Shown: piece after piece, positions 46,801 through 57,357 of the stretch
Position numbering within the stretch: the stretch's first letter is position 1
Layout: each line of letters opens with the position of its first letter
From: Marisa cornuarietis
Lineage: Eukaryota > Mollusca > Gastropoda > Architaenioglossa > Ampullariidae
DNA length: 64,000 nt
NCBI GenBank assembly: GCA_004794655.1
Contig: SMMW01000046.1
Coordinates: 8,605,501-8,669,500, forward strand
Direction: 5' to 3'
Program-made: the position numbers and the translations under genes
The notes under the pieces: generated by a model
The model's input: the letters and a program-made list of their open reading frames with translations, nothing else
The model's database searches: none
What the model was told of the DNA's origin: nothing

Positions 46801-49800
46801 TACCACGCGACACATTTCTCTTACGGTTATAATATTTCAAGTTCACAAAATAGCAGTTTTGAGTGTTGTGTCGCGATTTGGGGGCATTTTTGAGGATTAA
46901 GTGTCTCGGGATTACATGTCTAGGGGATTAAGTGTCGGGGATTAAATGTCTGGGGATTAAGTGTCCGGTCACCTTTTATTACACATTTAATCATTTTTAA
47001 CAAAGAGAACTAGATTAAGCCTTTTTACACCAGTAACGAGTTGTTTACGCAAACTGTTATCGCCTTCAACTTTTGCATAATCTCTTAAAATATAGTAAAA
47101 TAAGAAAGAAAACAAAGGAAAATAATGAACGACTGATTATTATTAAAACGGTAATGGCTTTTTCAATCGGAATTAAGAAAGCCAGACTGCAAGTGCTTTA
47201 GCTGTGTGTTACAGTTATGTACCTACGTCTATTGCAATATTGGTTTTTTTTTAAACGATGCAAGCGATGCGTGTAAGAGAGAGAGAGGTTGGACGAGTAC
47301 ACTTGTCGTAGTTTTACAACTGTATATAGTCTCCGATTTCAATGGTCGCTAAGGTTTCGCGCGTAAATGTGACCTACGGATGACCTGCGGAAGATATTTT
47401 ATATCCTACCTCCTCTTGCTTTTTTTTTTCTTTTCTTTCTCGGAATAGAAAATGAAAATTTAAAGCCTCTGCTCTTTCAGTGATGAAACGATATTATAAA
47501 AGTCTTGTTGACCAAAAAGAATCATAAAAGGTTCTTGGTTTGATCAGCCAGTTGATTGGTTGGTTTCGTTATAATAATGCTGGTTCACCAAAAATGTCTC
47601 AGCGTAGTCAACGGATGGGACGCCGTTAGGAAGTTCGTAGCTCGCACCCGGTGACCTTTCATCCCAGTATACGTCACTGTCACATCAACACACTCGTAGT
47701 CGGCTCCTTTCCTCGGGGAACTTGCGGAACAAGCGCTGACTTGCGTAATCGCATGACCATCCCGCGTGTCCACTGAAGCCCGCACATTGTTCACAAGAGT
47801 CGGTTGGGGGTCGACTTGACTTGTCATCCTGTCCCGTACCGCCTTGATGTCTGCCCACGAAGCGCGCTCTCACTCACTCCATTGCTGCCACGATAGGAAG
47901 CAGGAAAGCAAATTAATTGGGACGATACGCAGCAGAAAGGCGTCAATTTGACCTGATAGAAAAATCGTAACGAAACACTAAACAACATATTAAATTTTTT
48001 ACTTATTGAATGCATGCTTATTTTAGTTATTTTCTATTACTTCAATTTGTATTGCCTGGATTTTCTTGGTTCCTCGCTAATTGCAGTTTATTCCATGCCA
48101 AACTTCAGTTTCCACCCCCCCCCCAAAAAAAAAATCAGATTTGTTACGTAGAGATTTACCACCCATCTAGCTCGTACTTTAACAACTGTCATCCCTACTA
48201 AACAGGCGGCTGCCAGTCTAGTACCTTGTGGGGTTTCTACATTTTTCATTGTCCGCAGCAGACAGCCAAGACAGACCACAGATTTTGTGACAAATCAGAG
48301 TGGGCTCTCAGAGTTCATGCCCTTTTCCTTCACACCCCAGTACTTAAAAAGGGGTAACAAGGGCTGCCTCACAAGTGGACGTCAGTCTCGTTACAAATAA
48401 AAAGACGATATAATGCTCTTCATTTTACATTCCGTTTTACGAAGGATGGGAATGGTTAAAAGTTTCTTGATTTTTATAATGTACAGAAAAAAAGTCAAAG
48501 ATGTAAGAATTAAATATGATAAACCCACTTTTAAGAAACATAAACTGTTATTTTCTTTTTATTGTTTGCAGCTCTTTCTGCATACGAGAACCAGAACAGG
48601 GGAGTGACAAATCTTCCCCTCCCCCAGCCTTCGCGCCCACACCCATCCTCTTTCCAAGACCCCTGTTCGCAGCTTCCAGAAGGAGTCAGGGGAGCAGGGA
48701 ATGTTCTAGTTCACTGGACACATGGCCCCAGCCTGCAGTCGGCTGCTGGAAACGCGACCGACGATGATGACGATGAGGATGACGACGATGATGGTAAGTT
48801 GGCATGCGAGTAATACTCTCACAGGGGAGTGAGAGATAACCTTTGTTTGCGTGTTTTTTTTGTTTTTTTTTGTATTGTCTTCATATTAATCATCAGTACT
48901 TTCATTCATCCTCCCGTCGTAGATATATTTTTTATTCTTCTGTCCCTCGTATGTTGTCCATGTCTCGTTTTTGTTCTTAAGCGCTAAGAGCATGCTCCTT
49001 AGGAGTGTGAGTATGGGCTATAAAAATTTTGCATTTATTATTTTTGTAACTGCAGCAACACATGTACATATAATAGAGTAGGGAGAGATAACTGTAGTAC
49101 GACTGTTAACAGCCCTACATTTGCACGTTCGCGGAAAGCAGCCTTTCTTAAAGCCAACAATAGAGGCTGACTATTGCTGTGTCGTTAAATTCTACTAGCA
49201 AGAAGTTCTGTAAAGAGATAGCGATAACTATTGACTCCTCTAAGTGGAAAGGCCATGACCCCAATTTCTGTCACCAGATTCTCGCCCGTTCACCCCTCCA
49301 CCACCCCGTGGACGCCTCAGCTACACCCGGTACCAGCTAGAGTTGCTGAACGGGATTTATCAAGAAGTGCGCTACCCCAATACCGTGCAGAAGCAACTGA
49401 TCGCAAAGCGCGTGGGGATCACCCGCGAACAGGTCAAGGTCAGTTATTTAAAAAAAAGTACGAAAGAAAAACTGGATTTGAACAGACGTTATTTAAACAG
49501 ACTCTTTGAAATATTGATACGTCGTATCTCGGCAATCGATGAGTTCGGCGCAGTCTCACTGGAGATACGAACTATTTTGATAGTTTGATACGCTTGAGTT
49601 TCATTTCGATGCCGAATGTTGCTTGATGATGTCGTGCAAACTAATCGAGCCACTGATCAGCTAGTCAAACACGCAAGTAATTCTTTCACGACTTTTACCC
49701 TTTCTTCTTGTGGATCATAGAAGATAGGAATAGACCACATCACAGATTACGAATCGGTAGTTTTAGTTTTAACGGCTCCTGACAAAATGGATTACCTTTG

Positions 49801-51349
49801 GCGACTGTGTGCTAGAGTGTGTTTATATTTCTCTCTCTCTCTCTCTCTTTCTCTCTGTTGGGTGGGTAGGACGCTTTTTACAAGTTAAAGTGTCGTAGTG
49901 GTATTATTTAGTAAATATCCTCGATTCAGAAGAGCAGTGGATCACTGACGTCAGTTCGATCACGTGTTTCAGATCTGGTTTCAAAACCGTAGGCGAAAGG
50001 ACGTAGTGGGTAACAGAGTGGGAAACAGAGATGCAGTCACCGCCGAGTCACAATCCGTCAGTGACTCTACTTCAGCGACCCGCGATGCCATCATCAGCAC
50101 GACGGCAAGCAGCGGAAGCACTTCTCCGAGCGTGTGTTCCAAGGAGGAGGACTCTCCAGACGCGGAAGGTGCGTTGGATATGCTGTACGCGGGCACTGGG
50201 GCCACAGGAGATAACAAAGCTGGCCCCGAGGCTGACCTAGGGGGTGCCAGCGGCGGCAAGGCGGCCAGTCGGATGGTGCCGGAAGTGGTGATGCGCAGCG
50301 TCATCTCAGAACTGGGGCGCTTCAGCAGCGACAAGCTCAAGTCCAAGAAGAACAAGCGCAAGAACCGACACAAGCAGCGGGGTCGCACTCACTCATCGTC
50401 GTCGTCCTCAGCGGGAGGTGGGTCTGGAGTAGGAGGAGCGCCGGTCCGATTTCCCCCAGCAGGTATGATGGCCGGAGAGACCAGCGACGGGAACGTACAT
50501 TCGAGGCCCACCTTGAGCCGGCTGTTCTGCCCTTACGATATGGTGGCGCCGCCTAACAAGGTCACCCCAACGGCCTTCCTCAACACCACCGCCAACCGCT
50601 TCTACCACTCGCACGGCTCCTCGGCCTTCAGCAGCCCGCGCGATTTCCGCCCTGACGTCCTGCCCCTGGGCGGAGGCATGGCCTGCTTGCCCCCCAACTT
50701 GGAGGGGCTTGGGGTGGGCGTGTCCCCCGGCATGGGAGGGGCTGTTCCTTCCGATACCAATCACCACCACCACCACCATCACCAGGGACTGTCGGGACTG
50801 GGAATGGCGGGCGTGGGCCTCATGCCTGTGGGCCAGGCGCCAGCGATGGGGACGCACGACGGACTTCCGGTGCTGTCCGACTTGCTGGGGCCTCATCATC
50901 ACCGCCACCCTCTGGACCCCAGCAGCCTCGGGAGGGAGGTCCGTGAGTCCTCGCAACCTCATCCCGTGGAGGATGTGGGTGAAAACAGGTCAACCACCCA
51001 TCATCACAACCACCACTCTGCCTTCAGCATGTCATCGTCTTCTTCCGGGTCTTCCTTGTCGATGAACCGCGTCTTCCCGTTCCCAATTTTTGCTGATCCT
51101 CCCATCGTCCTATCCAGCCTGAACCAGCACGAGTCTTTGAGGGGACACTCCAGCTGGCCCACCCTTCCGCCCACCCATCTGAATCCAATGTCCACGCTGA
51201 GTGGTCTAGACGAGTCCTATAAACCTGTCCTGATTTCCTCTATCACCAACCCCTTCTACACGCACTCGTCAGCAACGCCACACTGGCCCATCCAGCACTT
51301 AGCGCCAGATGGGGGAAGTTCTACTACGGGAAGTTTTACTCAGCTGTGA
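43878..51349 (+). CDS. Divergent homeobox gene HD1, 4 exons, 612 aa
   Basis: Exons are 43878-43956, 48572-48793, 49278-49438 and 49973-51349, with GT/AG borders and matching phases; 1839 nt. An in-frame TGA about 45 bp upstream supports the ATG (MLQVDNLSPSATL). Residues 88-100 are Asp-rich. The homeodomain is residues 109-168: R5, Y8, L16, Y20, Y25, W48, F49, Q50, N51, with helix 3 REQVKIWFQNRRRKD. The tail has a basic block (KLKSKKNKRKNRHKQRGR), His runs and Ser/Gly/Pro-rich sequence, ending GSFTQL. It should be a nuclear DNA-binding transcription factor. The intron at homeodomain 46/47 is common in PRD-class genes, but no paired domain is seen and I cannot place the family. AATAAA occurs at 51572. 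Confidence 0.9.
43957..48571 (+). other. Intron 1 of HD1
   Basis: A 4.6-kb intron. It contains the foldback element at 46483-46968 and an unrecognised 118-codon ORF at 45187-45543. No other feature is supported. Confidence 0.5.
46483..46968. mobile_element. Foldback element with tandem-repeat arms
   Basis: The left arm (46483-46556) holds four or five copies of a unit near CACTTAATCCCCAGA. The right arm (46888-46968) holds the reverse-complement units (GGGGATTAAGTGTC). The arms of about 75-80 bp enclose an AT-rich centre of about 330 bp. No ORF. It is in HD1 intron 1. The target duplication could not be fixed. Confidence 0.7.
48900..49045 (-). repeat. Dispersed repeat copy (reverse orientation)
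   Basis: TTCTTAAGCGCTAAGAGCA, TGCTCCTTAGGAG and GGCTATAAAAATTTTG, followed by an ATT-rich tract, correspond to the reverse complement of 52500-52690. It lies in HD1 intron 2. Confidence 0.6.
49831..49858. repeat. (CT)n microsatellite
   Basis: CT dinucleotides in HD1 intron 3. Confidence 0.9.
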
Positions 51350-52499
51350 CAGGATTCTTGTTAACAGAAAGTGTAAGACAAGTATATGGCTCTGCCGGGG
51401 GGAAGTGTAAGATATTTATGTGGGATATATGTGGGGTATGCCGGGAGGAAGTGTAAGACATATGTGGGCTATGACGGGAGCAAGTGAGACCCGACCACAC
51501 GAACTGAACAGGCCTGTGATACGCGTGTACGACGTTGATGACGAGAGTGGTTGGCCGTTACCAGTCTAACGAATAAACAATTCATCTCACACCATACAAA
51601 ACTTTAAATGACTGTTTTGTCTACTAACTGACATTTTGGAATGGTGGTGTCTAACATACTCCCTATTGTCATTTCGCACAGAGTAACATGTTAGTTTAAC
51701 GATGCACGCATCGGAGAGATTGTTGTGTTGTTGTTTTTTTGTGTGTGTGTTTTTGTTTTTTTTTTGCTTATTTACGTGTTTTATTCCGAGGCCTCACAGC
51801 GGATGTGCCGATCTATTAACATTTGAATATAAATTTATTTCTTTTCAAGTGATCATACTTTTAGTTTATTTGTTTCTGTTTGTTTTGTTGGTAGTTATTT
51901 TGTTTTGGGAGGAGGAGGGAATAAGTGAGTTTTACTTCCTTTCCTTCCAACCTTCCAGGTGCTGGAGTTTAAAACGGTTCCACCTCCTTTTACATTTCAT
52001 TCGTAGACAGATGCACAAAACCGTCTGGCGGCGAGACCAAAGAGCGCGATGTCGCCTCGTAACATTAATATTTGACTACATCGGTCACTCGGCCAGTGTA
52101 GTCGCCATCGCGCTGGGTTCGTGTCCAGTCTGACGGTCTCTTACCCGCGTTGTTTAGAGGGGACTGAATATTTGATGGTGCTTTATGCTGGTTGTTTTGA
52201 GAAATATCAATGTTTCTTTTCTTCTACCGCCGTGCTTTTGTGAGGGGACCTGCCGAGTTGGGGCCATCACAGAATAGGATCAAGAAAAAGTGTAGAAGTG
52301 AGTGGAATAAAGAATTGCATAAGTAGCTGTTCCCTCCTACCAACCCACACTCATTTATTTCTCTCTCTCTACGCATTCAATTGGCCATACTTTGCATGCG
52401 TACTTCCATCGTTTGGAATCTAGAATAATTGTATCCAGTGGCAAAGGAAAAGTTTACAATATAAAGAAATTATTCTCACCAGAAGCGTTCTGAAGCGAA
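51350..52499 (+). other. HD1 3' UTR and downstream DNA
   Basis: Short imperfect repeats of GGGAAGTGTAAGA(T/C)AT lie just after the stop (51370-51460). AATAAA is at 51572-51577. The remainder is T-rich without a recognised gene. Confidence 0.4.
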
Positions 52500-52690
52500 A
52501 TAATAATAAACGTGTGGCTTATATAGCACAAAATCACACCTATCAAGGAGCATGCTCTCAGCGCTAAAGACAAGTAAGAGATAGGACAATTCGAATGACG
52601 GGAGGGAAAACAACTATGCAGACAAGTAATAAAAAACAAACACAAAAAGGAATTAGGGAACACACAGTAAGGATGGAGAGTGTCCTAAAA
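52500..52690 (+). repeat. Dispersed repeat copy (forward orientation)
   Basis: An AAT-triplet start, then GGCTTATATAGCAC, CAAGGAGCATGCTCTCAGCG and an A-rich body. It is related to 48900-49045 and 63450-63610. Probably a SINE or LINE 3' family. Confidence 0.6.
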
Positions 52691-54089
52691 CTGCAGAGGA
52701 AAACGACCAGGCAGACTAATCAATTGACTATAATCACAACTATTGACAACTATGTTGATTGGTGTAAGGAGTAATACTTTAAAGTCTAAATTTATTTAAA
52801 ATGTTCTTCCAGCTCTCGCACACCATATAAATTAGAAAAAAATGAGTAAAACTTACGAGAAAATTGTTGCAACAGGAAACCTCCGAGAATCTGATCTATA
52901 ATTGTTGAGATTGGTTGGTTTCTGATAAATAGATTTCACGGGTTTATCAACATATATATTTCGCTGAACAATTTTACGAAGTAAGAACTGATAATACATG
53001 AGCACCGGAAATCAATTACGAAAGCCGGGTAAAGAAAACTGTCAATTGTCGCAGTCGCTAGAAAACCACAGCAGGAGAGGCCCACGTTCCACCCAATCAG
53101 AGGTCTGCAAATGTCCCATGCCCCTCCCACCACATAACGTAAAGATAACAGAAACCTCCATTTGAAGTAAATCTCTTCCAATAACAACACTTTCGCCATT
53201 TACTTTCAGAATTAATCCCAAAGAAGTTTCTAGGTTCAAGTCTCCACGGTCAACGGTACCATTGCTGAAACGAAGCAAGAATGGCCACGGAAACCCCCCA
53301 AAAATCGAAGCTGAATCCGGTGGAATCTGATGTTATATGGTTAGTATCGTTACTAACTCAAATCAAACTATCAAGTCTTTAGAAGTTTAAAGTTATTTAG
53401 TATTCATCAATCATTTCAGACGTTTAGTTGATGCACGAAATACTGGAGGGTTAAACTTCCTTTTTTTTCCCTATCTCTCGGATCTACTAGTTCATCGTAA
53501 GTGTCGTTTCAGTTAGACTGGGATTTAACATAAGTGAAATTTTATTGTGAAAACATGAAACCTAGGAACTGTATTTATATACTTATTAGTAATAAAATGA
53601 GTTATAAGTTCAAAACTTTCGAAACATTTTATAATAAAAAAAAGCAGCGAAGAACGTTGCGAAATTTAAAGCTTCGTTTCGATTCCTTCGGTCCGTGATT
53701 GTATTTTGCAAAACGTGAATACATAAAGCTCACGTCAACTATGTCAGCGCTATTTCGACAGCTAAATTAACTTTAATTGTTTAAGCTAAGGCTCTTACAT
53801 TTCCCTGTTCTTGTACAATAAGCAATTGCCACCTTGGTGGCCAAAAGCTATTCAGTATCTAGCTTAGATCTACAATTCACGAAAGTGAGATTGCCTCACA
53901 GTCACCGTATGGCTGTTTTCTCTCCATGCCTCCAGTCTTATAGCGATATCAGCGACCATTTGCAGTGCTTTTCAATTACAAAAAAAAAAAAAAATTTCGT
54001 CTCTGGTTTGACACTTATAAGTTGGGTCACACGAGGCGTACGTACAAACCGCCTTTGCTTTACCCAGGAAAGACTTCATACGCGCCATC
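52691..54089. other. No gene recognised
   Basis: A minus-strand ORF of 78 codons (53042-53278) follows an acceptor-like TTTCAG but matches nothing I know. No further support. Confidence 0.3.
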
Positions 54090-56107
54090 ATGAGGAACCA
54101 GCTGCTTGTCTGGCCTCGCCGCTGGACCTTCAGGGTCAACATGACGAAGGAGGTAAAAAGCACCGACCGCATCATGTGGCAAGTTAGCAGTAAATAGATC
54201 ATTATATACGAGCTTTTCCTTTTTACTGGTGTCCTATGGCCAATATTCAATCAGCAGTCAGCTGTTTTCGCAATGCCGTGCGCAAACCGCAATCTTGGGT
54301 CTGCGCTTGAGCATGGCTTAAAGTTAAAAAATTTAGAAGTGGGTAACCGATTTCTGCCAATGGCCGTTTGGGTATTTATAACATTTGCGGGCCACATAAA
54401 ATACATAAAATTATCAACTTAAAAATTAGTGTCATATAGCTGGTCAAGCTGTAGTTTCGCTACAGTTTTTAACACTTTTACAATGTGTACATTCCCAGCC
54501 TGCCTGGCACTGACTGTCATCTAAGTCACCGCAATGCAGGCAGACTGGTCGCGGGTAGCCGACGAAAAGTATACGTGTCAATCCCGTCATGTACTCGTAT
54601 GTGTCCTATCTCGTAATGGACGTTCCTTGCTTGTCCCTCAGAATTTACGTTATTATTATTTTATTACTTAATATAGATTTATATTTTAAAAAAAGCTCCT
54701 GGATGTACTGAGTTTAAAGTCCTGCCTGCGGTTGCCTTGGTAGGGTCAGGCCGGACGCTCCTCACCCCTGGCTTAAAGCGTTCTTTGGCTGTGAGCGTTT
54801 TTGACGAGCTACGTAATTAATGTTGCGAGGGAAGTTGCAGAGCAGGCGGGGAGAGGAGCAAGCAGGGGCGACCGCCCCAGGCCCACCGCTAACTAGTGCA
54901 CCGTCGGGATGAGACCTACGTATGTCGTGCCGACTTCAAAAGGCACCGCAATTCTATTTGCCCAAGGCCCCGCATCCCCGTAGCGCCGGCTCTGGAAGTT
55001 GTGGAATGGCGGTAACGAAAACATTTGTAAAATATAGGGACCGCTAGTCGGATTCTCGCACCTTACTCTGGTTTTTCTTAAGGGAAGAAGAAAAACGGAA
55101 ACACTGATGTCTTATTACTAAGCAAGAGAAAGGGACTAGATCGACTTGCACGTACGCGCTCGAGCACGCAAACACATTCTCACTCATATTGCTCCTCATC
55201 CAGCTTATGCAGCTCAAACTTTACGTAGTAGTTGCTCCTATTTTTCTGTTCATAAATTAAGATCTAACGACGTCTCAAACCTGTTGTAAGCTGCGCCTTC
55301 CTAATATTGTGTCCGTCACTCATAGATGTACGAAGCGATGGAAGGCAAGCGGCCGTGGTCGCCTTACGACAGCCAGAAGACGTACCCGCTGCCCCCTACA
55401 CCAGTAGCCGACCTGAAGGCAGGCGGCATCTTCCTGCCTCCCATCGACATGCCGCCGCTATCTTCATACCCTAGGTACTGTCAACTTCCGCACCGCCTTA
55501 GGGAAAAGGTTGGGTTGAGAGGAGAGTCTTGGTGCTTAACACGAAGATATTGCGCCGATCAGTAATACGTCCCCAACTCTGGTCCTCTCGCCGGAGCATC
55601 TGCTTAGTCAGGTGAAACAGAGGGAAAGTAGGACCAAGGGTGGGACAGCGAAGAGGGGGTGCATACAGCGTGAAAGAACACACGTAAGAAGTGCAGGGGG
55701 GTAGTTGAGGTAGCTTAGGGTGCATCACAGATACAGTCCGTCAGGCTGGTGGGAGCCATACTCAAATCCAACAAACGGAACTCGGCCATGTATTTGTCGT
55801 AGCCGCGACGATACATTCACCCCTTTCAGGTGGGGCGAGGAAGGGAAAAGAATCTCCCGTTCGTTCGTAATTCGTGTACGCACTCGCACGCACGCACGCA
55901 CGCACGCACATACACTATATCTTTCTAACTGCACCTGCCCCACCGATCTTGGATGTTTTCACGTGCAGAACTACTTACGGCCTGTACGGCTGGCGTCCCA
56001 TGGGGCCGACGTCAGCAGTTCTGCAGACACGCCTCAAGTGGATCAAGAGCGGCAAAGGCCAGCAGGACCTCCACAAACGTTTTGGCTGGCCGGGGCCGAT
56101 GCCTTAG
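54090..56107 (+). CDS. Small three-exon gene, possible ciliary microtubule inner protein, 116 aa
   Basis: Exons are 54090-54152, 55326-55474 and 55969-56107, all GT/AG with matching phases; 351 nt. The product starts MRNQLLVWPRRWTFRV, is rich in Pro and aromatic residues (RPWSPYD, YPLPPTP), and ends with TTYGLYGWRPMGP, then WIKSGKG and KRFGWPGPMP. The TTxGxxGWR motif followed by a late Lys/Phe-Trp-Pro segment resembles the C-terminus of C20orf85 (CIMIP1)-type proteins, which sit inside ciliary doublet microtubules. This is motif-level similarity only. Exon 1 is the least sure: the frame is open upstream of the ATG for about 57 nt, and a different first exon is possible. The gene sits between two homeobox genes on the same strand. 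Confidence 0.6.
55885..55910. repeat. (CGCA)n microsatellite
   Basis: CGCA tetranucleotides in the last intron of the small gene. Confidence 0.9.
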
Positions 56108-57357
56108 TGATCTCTGCTGTTGACGTTCGTGCTGCACGTGCTGTCATTCTGCAGTCTCATTGATTAGTCACATCGTACCAGTCGGGCGGTCAAACAGTGA
56201 GAGGCTTAAAAAATAAACGAAGAAAAATACATCGCTAATCGTATTTCCAAACCAATGAATACGTCAAATGCTTTGAATTTATGCAAGGGCGTGCAGCAAA
56301 GAAGAATAAAGACAAGTCAAAAGTAATGAGTTGCTGTTGTTGGCTGCTTGCCCGCGTTGCAGAGTGACTGCATGGGTGGCTGGGCGATTTACCTACTTTC
56401 CATTGCTTCCATCTTGGTTCTAGTGCCTTGGATCTGGGCATCTGGCCATAGATTTTGTGTACCCTAGCCCATATGAATCGTGGAAAATCACATAACTCTG
56501 CCACCAACAGTTGTTGCAACCGATTGAAAACTGCATACATGTCTAAAGGAAAGCTGCAAGAACCGGAATATAAGATACCGCTGAATTTGTTTATGAAGAT
56601 CACATCATTAGACTCATCATTAGACATCATTAGCCCTAGAATCACTATGACTCTAGTCTAAAATATATATAAGGTTATTGTAACAAAGTGTATTACCAAT
56701 ATAAAAAAACACTTCGAAAAATTGTTCATTCCTCTTCATTGTACAAAATGCCAATCAAAGAATCACCATTCACAAAAATTAGATTGGTATATATTTCTGA
56801 AATCATTGGCAACTGTACAATTCCTAAAGACAATAAAATGGTGTTACTCGGTGATTCAATTTGTTTTGTCTCAAACTGGTTTGTTTTTTGTAAGCGGCGA
56901 GCGTGATGGTGGGCTCTTACGTACGGGGCTTTGTGGTCTATGGATCAGTCCCAGAAACAAATATCACCTACTTTTTCTGACAATGTCGTTTCGGGAAAGA
57001 GCCAGTACCCATTACAGTGAAAGGCTGCATTTGATTCAATGCTGAGCACTTTCCGTTTTCAAATTGACAGTCTGGTGCCTGCCACCATACTCTTGTCCAC
57101 TTGTCACAATATGGAAAGGAATTAGAGATTACTACGCAGGGAAAAGAACGCTCGACTGCTCGCTATCCCTAAAGGCGTGGAAAAAGCGACCTGAAATCTT
57201 ATTATCATACAATACTCACGGTCAGCGATGAAAATGATTGGTGTAAAGTGTCGAACAGTTCTTTAAGTTTGGAGCACTTTTCGCTCGTGCTGCATGGGTA
57301 TCTCGTGTTTCCATCAGACAGTGACAGCTAATGGCGGCTTAGAGTGAGAGTCATGAC
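56108..57357. promoter_or_regulatory. Intergenic region and HD2 upstream DNA
   Basis: No convincing gene. The promoter of HD2 should lie in the last few hundred bases. An in-frame TAG 21 bp upstream of the HD2 ATG marks the end of upstream reading. Confidence 0.35.

Noticed and set aside
53042..53278. 78-codon minus-strand ORF after TTTCAG
   Set aside because: No homology recognised and no neighbouring exon in phase.
54840..55000. GC-rich block ending GTAGCGCCGGCTCTGG that recalls a transposon end
   Set aside because: No matching inverted partner or target duplication found nearby.
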